NCBI RefSeq assembly: GCF_042686125.1
Contig: NZ_JBHUOV010000015.1
Location: 192,103-256,102, forward strand
Reading direction: 5' to 3'
DNA length: 64,000 bases
DNA from: Oceanihabitans iliipiscarium
GTDB lineage: Bacteria; Bacteroidota; Bacteroidia; Flavobacteriales; Flavobacteriaceae
Within the stretch, counting starts at the first letter, position 1. Each line of letters begins with the position of its first letter. The translations under genes and the position numbers were made by a program. A model generated the notes under the pieces. That model saw only the letters and a program-made list of their open reading frames with translations. It made no database searches and was not told the DNA's origin. Shown here piece after piece: positions 26,982 through 36,229 of the stretch.

Positions 26982-27488
26982 TTAAGCGGCATAAGCTTTC
27001 TTTCGACTGAGTTTACTTTTAATTAAAGCTTCCCATTTTTCTAAAAGTAAGACTTCATTGCTCATTTCAAAGTTAATATCAACGTTGTAAAACTCTAACA
27101 CCTCTTTAGTTTTTTTAGAGTCTTTATAGCAAAGTATTAAGTCAATTTTATCTGTTTCAATTTTAGTTGTTTTCTTGTTTGTATAATTTCTATTAGTTTT
27201 AATAATTTCGCAGGTGGCTAACTGATCTAAATTAATAATTTTTGTAATGTGTTCGTCTTCAATTATTTTAGAATAGATAAGCATGTTAGCCCTTTCATCT
27301 ATGGCAATGGCATAGTAAGTTCCCCAGAAATCGTGTTCTGTAATGTTTAAATTATTTTTTTGAGCTTCATCTATAAATCTTTTTTTTGATTTACTCTTTT
27401 TTCTCTTTTGAGCGACTTGTATGAATATAAGAGGTAATATTATTATAAGTGCGATTACGCCCCCTATTATAGTTGTATATGATTTCAT
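26982..27488 (-). CDS. Membrane-anchored protein, unknown
   Basis: 168 residues. One N-terminal membrane helix (IIGGVIALIIILPLIFIQVA) is followed by a strongly basic stretch (KRKKSKSKKR) and a soluble cytosolic domain with alternating strands and helices (ITEHDFWGTYYAIAIDE, KIDLILCYKDSKKTKEVLEF). No family recognised. Its own transcript runs toward the terminator at 26932-26970; the next upstream gene (27601) is 112 bp away on the same strand. Confidence 0.7.
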   Translation of the reverse strand: MKSYTTIIGGVIALIIILPLIFIQVAQKRKKSKSKKRFIDEAQKNNLNITEHDFWGTYYAIAIDERANMLIYSKIIEDEHITKIINLDQLATCEIIKTNRNYTNKKTTKIETDKIDLILCYKDSKKTKEVLEFYNVDINFEMSNEVLLLEKWEALIKSKLSRKKAYAA

Positions 27489-27600
27489 GATTATATTTTT
27501 TATACTGTAATACCTTGATAATTAGTCAAGGTTAAATAAATAGTGCCACTAATAAAGGTTAAGTCTATTAGTGGTGAGTTTATTGATAAAAAAATAAATC

Positions 27601-27975
27601 TTAAGAAAAGGAATGAAACGGATAGAGTAGGGTTTTACCATCTAATCCAGGCTGTATATTTTTACTTTTATATAGGTATTGATTATTAACATTTAGTAGG
27701 TAGGAATCTACTAGTTTAAATAATTGAAAAGGTGCTTTTAAATATTCATTATGAACTTTATATACGTTTTCGTTTTCTAAATCTCCTAGCGGTTCTAAAT
27801 CAGGAAAAATAGATAATTCAGGTGTTTTAGTATCTACAAGATTAACAGAAACAAAGAGTGGCTTATCATTATTTAAAATAGTATCTACTATAAAATTTTG
27901 TATAGCAATGCTGATGTTTAAACTATAAGCAAAAAGCAGACTTAAGGCCACTAAAGTTCTAAACCATTGTTTCAT
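27601..27975 (-). CDS. Exported protein, unknown
   Basis: 124 residues with a signal peptide or N-terminal anchor (LVALSLLFAYSLNISIAI). The rest is soluble and aromatic-rich (LFVSVNLVDTKTPELS, QLFKLVDSYLLNVNNQYLY). I recognise no family or motif. It lies 54 bp upstream of the stop of the TonB-dependent receptor gene on the same strand, and may be its small partner, but that is only position. Confidence 0.55.
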   Translation of the reverse strand: MKQWFRTLVALSLLFAYSLNISIAIQNFIVDTILNNDKPLFVSVNLVDTKTPELSIFPDLEPLGDLENENVYKVHNEYLKAPFQLFKLVDSYLLNVNNQYLYKSKNIQPGLDGKTLLYPFHSFS

Positions 27976-28029
27976 AAAAGTAAATGTACCAATGTTATTA
28001 ATTTAAATTTTAAATAAAGTGTTAAATTA

Positions 28030-30492
28030 TTAAAACTTCATACTCATACGAACATTAAAGACACGAGGTGTTAAATAATTTGGAATAGCATATTGACGCT
28101 TACTATACACATCTCTTACCCAAGTATTGGTAATGGAGTTTTGTACATCAAACACGTTAAAAATTTCAAACCCGAAGGCTAATTCTTTAAAAGGTTTGCG
28201 CCAACCAGATTCAAATTGTTTTTTATCATCAACAATAACATATTGCAAGCCTAAGTCGGCACGCTTGTATGCAGGTAATCGGTTTTGGTAAACATAAGGA
28301 TCTGCATAACTAGGAGAACCACCAGGAACACCAGTATTATACACTAAGTTTAAAAACATTTTAAAATTAGGCATTGTTGGTACGTAGTCTTGAAATAAGG
28401 CTGCAAATTTTAAGCGTTGGTCTGTTGGCCTAGCGATGTAGCCTTGCCCTTCAATATTTTCTTCGGTTTTTAAATAACCAAAACTAAACCAAGATTCTGT
28501 TCCAGCCACAAATTCACCGTTTAGTCTTAAGTCTAAACCATAAGCATAAGCTTCAGCAGAATTGTTTGCTCTGTAGCGTATTCGTACATTTTCAACTGTA
28601 TAAGGGTTGACGTCATTTAATTTTTTATAATACGCTTCGGTAGTCAATTTAAAAGGTCTGTCCCACAATTTAAAACTGTAATCATTTCCAACTACAAAAT
28701 GAATAGATTGTTGTGCTTTAACATTAGGTTGCACTGTTCCGCTTTGGTCACGTAATTCTCTATAAAATGGAGGTTGATAATAAAAACCTGTACCAACTCT
28801 AAAAAGCATGTCTCTTTTCCAATTTGGTTTAATAGCAAATTGTGCTCTTGGACTGAAAACTGTTTGCGAAGAGCTTTCAATGCCATCACCATTAACACTC
28901 CAGTTATGAACCCTTACACCTGCATTATACCAAACATCATGTTCGCCAAGGTTGCTGCGTTTACTCCATTGTAAATAGGCTTGGATTCTGTCTATAGATG
29001 TACTATTAGTTGCTCTTACATTTTGAAAGGCTGTAATTGGACCTTCATTAGGTTGATAAGGCTGTTCGTTAAAATCGTCTATGGTTGGAGGATTTATTGC
29101 GAATCCTGCAGAGTCAATAACTTCCCATTCAACAAGTCGATCACGAATATCTTCATTAGTATATTTCACAGACCATTCTATATTATGGTCATCAATGTCA
29201 TAATCACCTTTGTGTTCAATAGTTGTAATTAATGCATCTAAATCATTACGACCATGATTTAGTTGTCCGCCAATACCTTCACTAAATTCAACTTCACCTA
29301 AATCTTCATCTCCAATATTGGTATTAACTTCACCAAGTCTGTATTGCGCTAGAATATCAAAATACTCTTCTTCTGTCGTATGATATGTGGAGGCGACTAA
29401 ACTTAAATTTAAATCGTCATTCACTTTGTAAGTTCCTTGTAAAGCTCCAAAAAGTGTTTGGTATGCATCTTTTTCTTGTCCTTCATAAAAAACCAATAGA
29501 GCAATAGGATCTGAAAGAGTTCCGAAATTAGTTTGTCGTGTTTCTGGCTCGTAATTGTATTTGTTTAATGAAGCATTCCCTAAAAAACTTACAGTAAACT
29601 TATCTGTAAAATTATAACTTACAAAGGATTGAATATCCATAAATTTTGGGTCATAATTAGTTTCAGTTTCTTTAGCATTTACTAATAGACTGTTGTCACG
29701 ATATCGAACACCAACAATTCCTGTAAGCTTAGAATCTTTACTTACGGCTTCAACAGAAAGGCTTCCACCTAGTAAACTCAAATCTGCAGCTATTCCAAAA
29801 TCGGTAGGTTTTCTATAAGTAATATCTAAGACTGAAGATAATTTATCTCCATATTTTGCTTGAAAACCACCAGCAGAAAAATCTACGTTTTGGACTAAAT
29901 CTGAATTCACAAAACTTAAGCCTTCTTGTTGTCCAGAACGAATTAAGAATGGACGATAAACTTCGATACCATTAACATAAACTAAGTTTTCATCAAAATT
30001 ACCACCACGAACAGAATATTGTGTACTTAACTCGTTATTACTGCTCACACCAGGAAGTGTTTTTAATAAATTTTCTACGCCAGCATTTGCACCAGGTATT
30101 TTTCTAATTGTAGCAGGTTTTAAAGTCACAATGCCTTCTACATCTTTTCTTTTTCTAGCAGAAATTACAACAGTAGCAATTTGCTCAACATTAGTGTTCA
30201 TTACAGGGTTAAACTCAATTTCTTCGCCGTTTTTAAGATTAAATGTTGCGACAGTTCGTTTAAGTGAAATATGAGTTAATTGAACAACAACATCTTGATT
30301 TGCAGGTATTTTTAAAATATAAAAGCCATTCTCATTTGTAGTTGTTCCTAGGTCTCCAGCTTTAATACTTACTTGGTCTACAGGTGTATTGGTTTCGTCT
30401 AGAATAACCCCTCTAATTGTTCCCGTTTGAGCTAATACAAAAAGAGGAAATAATAAAAGGAGCGTAGTTAGGCTTATAAATTTAGTCTTCAA
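28030..30492 (-). CDS. TonB-dependent outer membrane receptor
   Basis: About 820 residues. I chose the TTG at 30492 as start: it begins a good signal peptide (KTKFISLTTLLLLFPLFVLA) and lies 7 bp after the previous stop; the ATG upstream at 30558 would overlap that gene and add an odd extension. A CarboxypepD_reg-like domain (TIRGVILDETNTPVDQVSIK) is followed by the TonB plug (VENLLKTLPGVSSNNEL, YSVRGGNFDENLVYVNG) and a 22-strand-type barrel ending in FNVRMSMKF. It imports an unknown ligand using TonB energy. It is not followed by a SusD gene, so it is not a polysaccharide-uptake pair. Confidence 0.9.
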   Translation of the reverse strand: MKTKFISLTTLLLLFPLFVLAQTGTIRGVILDETNTPVDQVSIKAGDLGTTTNENGFYILKIPANQDVVVQLTHISLKRTVATFNLKNGEEIEFNPVMNTNVEQIATVVISARKRKDVEGIVTLKPATIRKIPGANAGVENLLKTLPGVSSNNELSTQYSVRGGNFDENLVYVNGIEVYRPFLIRSGQQEGLSFVNSDLVQNVDFSAGGFQAKYGDKLSSVLDITYRKPTDFGIAADLSLLGGSLSVEAVSKDSKLTGIVGVRYRDNSLLVNAKETETNYDPKFMDIQSFVSYNFTDKFTVSFLGNASLNKYNYEPETRQTNFGTLSDPIALLVFYEGQEKDAYQTLFGALQGTYKVNDDLNLSLVASTYHTTEEEYFDILAQYRLGEVNTNIGDEDLGEVEFSEGIGGQLNHGRNDLDALITTIEHKGDYDIDDHNIEWSVKYTNEDIRDRLVEWEVIDSAGFAINPPTIDDFNEQPYQPNEGPITAFQNVRATNSTSIDRIQAYLQWSKRSNLGEHDVWYNAGVRVHNWSVNGDGIESSSQTVFSPRAQFAIKPNWKRDMLFRVGTGFYYQPPFYRELRDQSGTVQPNVKAQQSIHFVVGNDYSFKLWDRPFKLTTEAYYKKLNDVNPYTVENVRIRYRANNSAEAYAYGLDLRLNGEFVAGTESWFSFGYLKTEENIEGQGYIARPTDQRLKFAALFQDYVPTMPNFKMFLNLVYNTGVPGGSPSYADPYVYQNRLPAYKRADLGLQYVIVDDKKQFESGWRKPFKELAFGFEIFNVFDVQNSITNTWVRDVYSKRQYAIPNYLTPRVFNVRMSMKF

Positions 30493-30499
30493 GGTTTTT

Positions 30500-32188
30500 T
30501 TATTTTCGGTAAAACATAATTTCAAATGTAGAATTATTTCCAACATTATCAGTAACAATTAGCTTTAAATTATTTTTAGTTTCAGTAATAATGCCATCAT
30601 CAAAGTTATAAGTTAATGTTTTGGTTTTGTAATCGTATTCCATTAAAATCCATTTTCCATTAATAGCAGCTCTGTAATTTGAGATGCCAGAAGCATCATC
30701 ATCAATTTTAATTTTAAGGAACTTGTATTTACTTAACCACTTTCCTTTAGAAAAATTGATAGGCTGAATTATTGGTGCTATTGTGTCTGAAGCTAACGCA
30801 TATTTGCCTAAAATTCTTGTGCTGGTTGTTAAAACATTTTCTTTTCGTGTAGTTTTAGAATAAAGTGGATAATCATTCCAACCAACTAATCTCGCGATAT
30901 AGAGTTTGTTTACATCTTCAGATTTGTAGTCACTTATATCATAACTAATATCAAAATAGCGTTTTGCTGGAATGATATCTTTATGAAGAAAAAGCGTATC
31001 GCTAGACACTTTGAAATCAATAAAAAAATCATCATAAAAAGTGTTTCGCGTAAAGTCAACATTAATACGACCATCGTTTAAATGATGATCTTGATTGGCA
31101 TAAATGTAATAAGGTGTGCTTAAATCTTCTTGAGGTTGGACATCGTTAGTTTTTACACCTTTAATGTTTATGTGAAGCCAAGTGTCGTTATCTTTAAAAT
31201 CGTTTATACGGACTTTATAAATGGAAGAGGTACTATCTTCAACAACTATATAGCCATCATTAACGATGTTCTTGTACATGCTTAAAGGGTTTCCTTTTTC
31301 TACAAAAAGCTTCTGGAGTCGCTCTTTATTCGTTTTGTAGTGGTCATAATCTATTAAACGGTTTAAATGCCTAGTTTCATCAAAAGAGAAACGCTTATAT
31401 GCCAACTCGAAACACAAATTTCCATTATAGCGCGCTTGAATATTATAAACGCCATTTTTGTTAGAAGCTAAATCTTGTCTGTCTATAGATTCAATTGCAA
31501 ATCCAATTTTACCATAAGCTTCAATATTTTCCACAGTATAAGTCCCATTTTTATTATCTATAAGACGAAGTTTTTGTTTCATTTTAGATTTGTTAACATG
31601 TGCATCTTCGCTGATCGCGTAGGCGTAAACTTCAGAAATTATTGGTCTGGTTGTATCTGCAATATCTAATCCAAAAAGCATCGGATTTAAAGGTCTTTCC
31701 TGATTGTCTCTTATCTCATAATGTAAATGTGGACCACCAGATCCACCAGTATTTCCACTAAACGCAATAATTTCACTTTTTTCAATGGTTAAATCTTCTA
31801 GGTTAGGGAATAATTCAATCTCAAAAGATTCCTTTTCATACTGCTGAGCTTTAACGTATGCTTCAATTTTTGGAGAAAATTTTTGCAAATGGCCATATAC
31901 TGTCGTGTAACCATTAGGATGTGTAATATATAAGGCTTTTCCATAGCCAAAATGCGAGACCTTAATTCGACTCACATAACCACTTGCAGCAGCATATACT
32001 TTTAAGCCTTCCCTTTGCTGTGTCTTAATATCAATTCCCGAATGGAAATGGTTAGACCTAAGTTCACCAAAGGTCCCAGCAGCAACAAGAGTAATGTCTA
32101 ATGGAGGTCTAAAATAATCTGTTGGATAAATACTTTGAGCTGTGCAAAGTGATGAAAATAATAATAAAAAAACTGTAAGTAAACGCAT
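30500..32188 (-). CDS. M23 (LytM) family metallopeptidase, exported
   Basis: The 562-residue protein has a signal peptide (LLTVFLLLFSSLCTAQ) and an N-terminal M23 peptidase domain: the zinc ligands are the His and Asp of HFHSGIDI and the final His of HLHYEIRD, with HPNGYTTVYGHLQK between. The C-terminal 350 residues form Ig-like beta domains of unknown purpose. M23 enzymes cut peptidoglycan cross-links or act as inactive activators; here the ligand set looks complete. It is directly upstream of the TonB receptor. Confidence 0.9.
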   Translation of the reverse strand: MRLLTVFLLLFSSLCTAQSIYPTDYFRPPLDITLVAAGTFGELRSNHFHSGIDIKTQQREGLKVYAAASGYVSRIKVSHFGYGKALYITHPNGYTTVYGHLQKFSPKIEAYVKAQQYEKESFEIELFPNLEDLTIEKSEIIAFSGNTGGSGGPHLHYEIRDNQERPLNPMLFGLDIADTTRPIISEVYAYAISEDAHVNKSKMKQKLRLIDNKNGTYTVENIEAYGKIGFAIESIDRQDLASNKNGVYNIQARYNGNLCFELAYKRFSFDETRHLNRLIDYDHYKTNKERLQKLFVEKGNPLSMYKNIVNDGYIVVEDSTSSIYKVRINDFKDNDTWLHINIKGVKTNDVQPQEDLSTPYYIYANQDHHLNDGRINVDFTRNTFYDDFFIDFKVSSDTLFLHKDIIPAKRYFDISYDISDYKSEDVNKLYIARLVGWNDYPLYSKTTRKENVLTTSTRILGKYALASDTIAPIIQPINFSKGKWLSKYKFLKIKIDDDASGISNYRAAINGKWILMEYDYKTKTLTYNFDDGIITETKNNLKLIVTDNVGNNSTFEIMFYRK

Positions 32189-32387
32189 AAATATAATTGT
32201 ATTGCTAATGTATTAATTTGTAATGACCAGAACTAAATTTTTTATACTAGAATGATTAATTTAATATAGAAAATATTCTATAAATATATGCATATGAAAA
32301 TTAACTAGCAAGTTTTAAACAAATACTACGCCATAGTATTGATACAGAATGATTTCAGATGTTTTTTTATTTTATTGTATAAAACTA

Positions 32388-32418
32388 TTGTTATTTAACT
32401 TTAGGTATGTTAACTTTG
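32388..32418 (+). promoter_or_regulatory. Flavobacterial sigma-A promoter of the zapA operon
   Basis: TTG at 32388-32390, 20 bp, then TAACTTTG at 32411-32418. It fits the TTG-N19/20-TAnnTTTG form and lies 23 bp before the ATG at 32442. Confidence 0.65.
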
Positions 32419-32441
32419 TGAGATAAGTATTGAATTTGTAA

Positions 32442-32732
32442 ATGAGTCATATTGAAGATATTGTAGATGCTTTAGAGAATAAAATTAGTAAAGTATTGCA
32501 TAAACTAGAGGTTTTAAAGCAAACTAATTTAAAACTAGAAGAGACCATACAATTATCAAATAAAGCGCTTCAAGAGCAAGAACGACAATTAGTTGTTTGG
32601 AAAGATAAGTATGAGGCACTCAAGATGGCAAATTCTATGCTTGGCAGTGACAATAATAAAAGAGAAACTAAGCTTAAAATAAATACATTAATTAGAGATA
32701 TAGATCATTGTATATCACAACTCTCTGAGTAA
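32442..32732 (+). CDS. Coiled-coil protein upstream of zapA
   Basis: 96 residues, mostly one long coiled coil (HIEDIVDALENKISKVLHKL, then TNLKLEETIQLSNKALQEQE and on). No catalytic or membrane parts. It is the first gene of the zapA operon, 15 bp before zapA. By size, fold and position it may be a ZapB-like partner of ZapA in Z-ring assembly, but I cannot show homology to ZapB. Confidence 0.7.
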   Translation: MSHIEDIVDALENKISKVLHKLEVLKQTNLKLEETIQLSNKALQEQERQLVVWKDKYEALKMANSMLGSDNNKRETKLKINTLIRDIDHCISQLSE

Positions 32733-32747
32733 TGACACATAGTTTTC

Positions 32748-33041
32748 ATGGCAGAACAGCTTAAAATAAAGCTATCTATAGCTAATAGAGTATATCCTTT
32801 AACCATTAATCCAAGTCAGGAAGAAGGTTTAAGAAAAGCGGCTAAGAAAATTGAAGCTATGATTAAACAATTTGAGCAAAGTTATTCCGTTAGAGATAAA
32901 CAAGATGTTTTAGCCATGTGTGCTTTACAGTTTGCGTCTCAAACAGAACAAAAATCAATAGATAAGGAAAATGTGAATGTGCATGTTGAAGATAAGCTTA
33001 ACGCTTTAAATGAGCTGTTAAAAGCGCACTTACATTCTTAA
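32748..33041 (+). CDS. zapA: Cell division protein ZapA
   Basis: 97 residues, typical of ZapA, which binds FtsZ and bundles its filaments at the division site. The N-terminal beta-alpha part (QLKIKLSIANRVYPLTINPS, EEGLRKAAKKIEAMI) is followed by a C-terminal coiled-coil helix. The ATG is 15 bp after the stop of the coiled-coil gene. A probable 6S RNA lies just downstream, recalling the zapA-ssrS linkage of enterobacteria. Confidence 0.9.
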   Translation: MAEQLKIKLSIANRVYPLTINPSQEEGLRKAAKKIEAMIKQFEQSYSVRDKQDVLAMCALQFASQTEQKSIDKENVNVHVEDKLNALNELLKAHLHS

Positions 33042-33059
33042 TACGTTCTTTAAATAAAA

Positions 33060-33240
33060 TAAAGGTTACTGCCTGCATTAGTTATTTTTTTTGATAAACT
33101 CAACGTTAATTCTTTAAAAAGGGTGAGTTTAAGTTGTAAAAGCGTGCTGTCTTTGAACAGATACTTGATCAGCTTGTTAGCCCTAAACTTGTTTTTAAGG
33201 AGTTTATACAAAACTTTATACTGATGTAGGCTTTTTTTAT
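33060..33240 (+). ncRNA. ssrS: 6S RNA, flavobacterial type
   Basis: Between zapA and rny there is a 218-bp non-coding stretch with the layout of 6S RNA, the regulator that traps sigma-A RNA polymerase. A 12-bp closing stem pairs GCCTGCATTAGT (33071-33082) with ACTGATGTAGGC (33220-33231), using two G-U pairs, and a run of seven T follows. Inside, ATAAACTC (33094-33101) pairs with GAGTTTAT (33200-33207), closing a large central bubble. AAACTCA (33096-33102) can instead pair with TGAGTTT (33124-33130), an alternative hairpin as expected for the pRNA switch. Exact ends are approximate. Confidence 0.78.
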
Positions 33241-33259
33241 ATTAACTAATTAACTAAAC

Positions 33260-34834
33260 ATGGACAACCCAATTGTATTAGCAGTAATAGGCCTAGTTGT
33301 AGGTGTAATTATTGGATATATTATAGCAAAGGCATTAGAAAAAAATAATGCTTCTAAATTAATTAAAAGCGCAAAAAAATCTGCAGCTTCTATAATAAAA
33401 GACGCAAATCACGAAGGTGAATCAATTAAAAAGGATAAGATTCTCCAAGCCAAAGAAAAATTTATAGAACTTAAAGCAGAACACGAAAAAGTCATTTTAT
33501 CACGTGATAAGAAAATGGCTGAAGCTGAAAAAAGAATTCGTGATAAGGAGTCTCAAGTTTCTAGCGAGCTTTCTAAAACTAAAAAAATTAATGCTGAAGC
33601 TGAAAATAAAATAAAAGACTATAACCACAGACTTGATATTTTAGATAAAAAGCAAGTCGAAGTGGATAGGTTGCACAAAAGCCAAGTAGAGCAATTAGAA
33701 GTCATCTCTAGTCTTTCAGCCGAAGAAGCAAAGGCTCAATTGGTCGAATCTTTAAAAGGTGAAGCTAAAAGTGATGCTATGGCTTATATTCAAAGCACGC
33801 TTGAAGAAGCTAAAATGACTGCTCAACAAGAGGCGAAAAAAGTCATCATTAATACCATACAACGCATTGGTACAGAAGAAGCTGTAGACAATTGTGTTTC
33901 TGTTTTTAATATTGAATCTGACGACGTTAAAGGTCGTATTATTGGTCGTGAAGGACGTAATATTCGCGCTATTGAAGCTGCAACTGGTGTAGAGATTATT
34001 GTTGATGATACGCCTGAAGCGATTATATTATCTTGTTTTGATTCTGTTCGTCGTGAAATCGCTCGTTTGTCACTTCATAAACTTGTTACTGATGGTCGTA
34101 TCCATCCTGCTAGAATTGAAGAAGTGGTGAAGAAAACCCAAAAACAAATTGAGCAAGAGATTATTGAAGTTGGTAAACGTACAGTAATCGATTTAGGAAT
34201 TCATAATTTACATCCAGAATTAATTAAAGTTGTTGGAAGAATGAAATACCGTTCTTCTTATGGCCAAAATCTATTACAACACTCTCGTGAAGTTGCAAAG
34301 CTTTGTGGTGTCATGGCTGCTGAATTAGGAATTAATCCAAAATTAGCTAAGCGTGCTGGATTGTTACATGATATTGGTAAAGTGCCAGATGCTGAAGCAG
34401 ATATGGAAACTCCTCACGCGATCCTTGGGATGCAATGGGCTGAAAAATACGGAGAAAAAGATGAAGTATGCAACGCAATAGGAGCACACCATGATGAAAT
34501 TGAAATGAAGTTTTTATTAGCACCTATTGTTCAAGTTTGTGATGCTATTTCTGGTGCACGACCAGGCGCAAGACGACAAGTACTTGATAGCTATATTCAA
34601 CGTCTTAAAGATTTAGAAGATATCGCATTTGGCTTCCAAGGTGTAAAAAAGGCTTATGCGATTCAAGCTGGTAGAGAGTTAAGAGTCATTGTTGAAAATG
34701 AAAAAGTGTCCGATCAAAATGCAGCCGATTTGTCTTTTAATATTTCACAAAAAATACAAACAGATATGACCTATCCTGGACAAGTAAAAGTGACTGTTAT
34801 TCGTGAAACTAGAGCAGTAAATATTGCTAAATAA
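33260..34834 (+). CDS. rny: Ribonuclease Y
   Basis: 524 residues, the usual length. An N-terminal membrane helix (IVLAVIGLVVGVIIGYIIA) anchors the protein. A long coiled coil follows (to about 200), then a KH domain (DDVKGRIIGREGRNIRAIE) and an HD domain with RAGLLHDIGK metal residues (about 370), and the C-terminal domain to TREIRAVNIAK-like end. RNase Y starts mRNA decay by endonucleolytic cleavage at the membrane. It is preceded by the 6S RNA and probably has its own promoter there. Terminator follows. Confidence 0.96.
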   Translation: MDNPIVLAVIGLVVGVIIGYIIAKALEKNNASKLIKSAKKSAASIIKDANHEGESIKKDKILQAKEKFIELKAEHEKVILSRDKKMAEAEKRIRDKESQVSSELSKTKKINAEAENKIKDYNHRLDILDKKQVEVDRLHKSQVEQLEVISSLSAEEAKAQLVESLKGEAKSDAMAYIQSTLEEAKMTAQQEAKKVIINTIQRIGTEEAVDNCVSVFNIESDDVKGRIIGREGRNIRAIEAATGVEIIVDDTPEAIILSCFDSVRREIARLSLHKLVTDGRIHPARIEEVVKKTQKQIEQEIIEVGKRTVIDLGIHNLHPELIKVVGRMKYRSSYGQNLLQHSREVAKLCGVMAAELGINPKLAKRAGLLHDIGKVPDAEADMETPHAILGMQWAEKYGEKDEVCNAIGAHHDEIEMKFLLAPIVQVCDAISGARPGARRQVLDSYIQRLKDLEDIAFGFQGVKKAYAIQAGRELRVIVENEKVSDQNAADLSFNISQKIQTDMTYPGQVKVTVIRETRAVNIAK

Positions 34835-34860
34835 TTCACAATAAGTGTATAAGATTATTT

Positions 34861-34887
34861 AAGTCAGCTTTATGCTGACTTTTTTAT
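34861..34887. terminator. Intrinsic terminator between rny and xerD
   Basis: An 8-bp stem AAGTCAGC / GCTGACTT (34861-34868, 34874-34881) with a T-tract on the + strand side ends rny. It overlaps the last bases of convergent xerD. Confidence 0.85.
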
Positions 34888-35780
34888 TTTCTAGGATGAT
34901 ATGCATTCATCACATCTTTTAAATGACGCTTATCAACATGCATATAAATTTCTGTAGTGGTTATGCTTTCATGACCTAGCATGAGTTGAATCGCTCTTAA
35001 ATCTGCACCATTCTCAAGAAGGTGAGTGGCAAAGGAATGTCTAAACGTATGTGGAGAAATATTTTTATTTAAACTTATTTTTTCTGCAAGTTGTTTAATA
35101 ATCGTAAAGATCATCGCTCTTGTAAGTTGTTTTCCTCGACGATTTAAAAATAAGATATCTTGATGATTCGGTTGTATTGGCAAATGAACTCTAACCTGTT
35201 CTTTATAGATGTTGATTAACTTTTGTGTATGCGGAACAATTGGCACAAAACGTTGTTTGTCTCCTTTTCCTGTGACTTTCAAGAAGCCTTCATCAAAAAA
35301 TAAATCAGAAATTTTTAAACCTACAAGTTCACTAACACGTAAACCACAACTATATAGAGTTTCAAGCATTGCACGATTGCGTTCGCCTTGTGGCTGACTT
35401 AAATCTATAGCATTAATAAGCTTATTAATGTCTTCTTCAGATAAAGTGTCTGGGAGTTTTCGTCCTATTTTAGGAGATTCTATTTGTTCTAGTGGATTGG
35501 TTTTAAGATAGTCTTCAAAAATTAAATAATTAAAAAAACTGCGTAAACCAGATATAATTCTTGATTGCGATCGTGCATTAAGGTCTTTGGCAACATCATA
35601 AATAAATTGCTGTACTATTTCTGAAGATATGGAAAGAGGCGATTCTTGTATATCCTTATCTTTAAGATAGTTAATAAGTTTATTAACATCTAAAACATAA
35701 TTATCTATAGAATTTTGGGATAGTCCGCGTTCTATTTTTAAATACGATTTGTAATCTTGAATTGCTTGTTGCCATTTCAT
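34884..35780 (-). CDS. xerD: Site-specific tyrosine recombinase XerD
   Basis: 298 residues from the ATG at 35780. With this start the catalytic residues fall at R148, K172, H244, R247, H270 and Y279, the same numbers as in E. coli XerD, which supports both the start and the identity; the ATG at 35807 would add nine residues. An N-terminal SAM-like core-binding domain (about 1-90) is followed by the catalytic domain (SCGLRVSELVGL, HTFRHSFATHLLENGADLRA, LGHESITTTEIYMHV). It resolves chromosome dimers at dif with FtsK. No dif-like site was recognised nearby. Confidence 0.95.
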   Translation of the reverse strand: MKWQQAIQDYKSYLKIERGLSQNSIDNYVLDVNKLINYLKDKDIQESPLSISSEIVQQFIYDVAKDLNARSQSRIISGLRSFFNYLIFEDYLKTNPLEQIESPKIGRKLPDTLSEEDINKLINAIDLSQPQGERNRAMLETLYSCGLRVSELVGLKISDLFFDEGFLKVTGKGDKQRFVPIVPHTQKLINIYKEQVRVHLPIQPNHQDILFLNRRGKQLTRAMIFTIIKQLAEKISLNKNISPHTFRHSFATHLLENGADLRAIQLMLGHESITTTEIYMHVDKRHLKDVMNAYHPRK

Positions 35781-36229
35781 TACCTCTAAAATAGGACTTT
35801 TTAGCATTTTTTTTAATAGAATTGTAATGTAATAAATAGAGAGGTATTTAATGAGTTGTATATGAATAGATTACGCTATCAATAGTTCATATTATTGTTA
35901 ATGTTGTAGGTGATATCTGTTATAAGGCAATCGTAAATAGGGTTAAAAGCGCAATTCACGTAAAATTTCGCTCTTTTTTTTATGTCTTTTCCAATGGTTT
36001 TGACCAAAATACTGTCTAAATTAGACTCTTTTTCATCATTTTTTGTTAATAAAATGCCTTTTTTAATAATTATTAAATACTTGATAATGAGGCAGTAAAA
36101 TACAAATTGTTAATAAAATTGTTAATAAGTAGGGTTAAAATGTTGATAAGTAGAAAAAATTGTATTTAATTTGCTCCAACATTAATTAATTAACAAGATT
36201 TTTTTAAATCTTAAAAAACTCAATCTATT
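35781..36229. other. Long divergent intergenic region with DnaA-box-like repeats
   Basis: About 450 bp, AT-rich, without a coding frame. It holds three copies of TGTTAATAA (36044-36052, 36108-36116, 36120-36128) and one TGTTGATAA (36141-36149). Read on the other strand these are TTATTAACA and TTATCAACA, close to the DnaA-box form TTATCCACA. No clear hairpin terminator was seen. It lies between divergent xerD and the beta-barrel gene and probably carries both promoters. Confidence 0.5.

Noticed and set aside
34884..35780. Integrase of a mobile element
   Set aside because: Length and catalytic residue numbers equal those of chromosomal XerD, and no attachment site, other mobile genes or tRNA is nearby.
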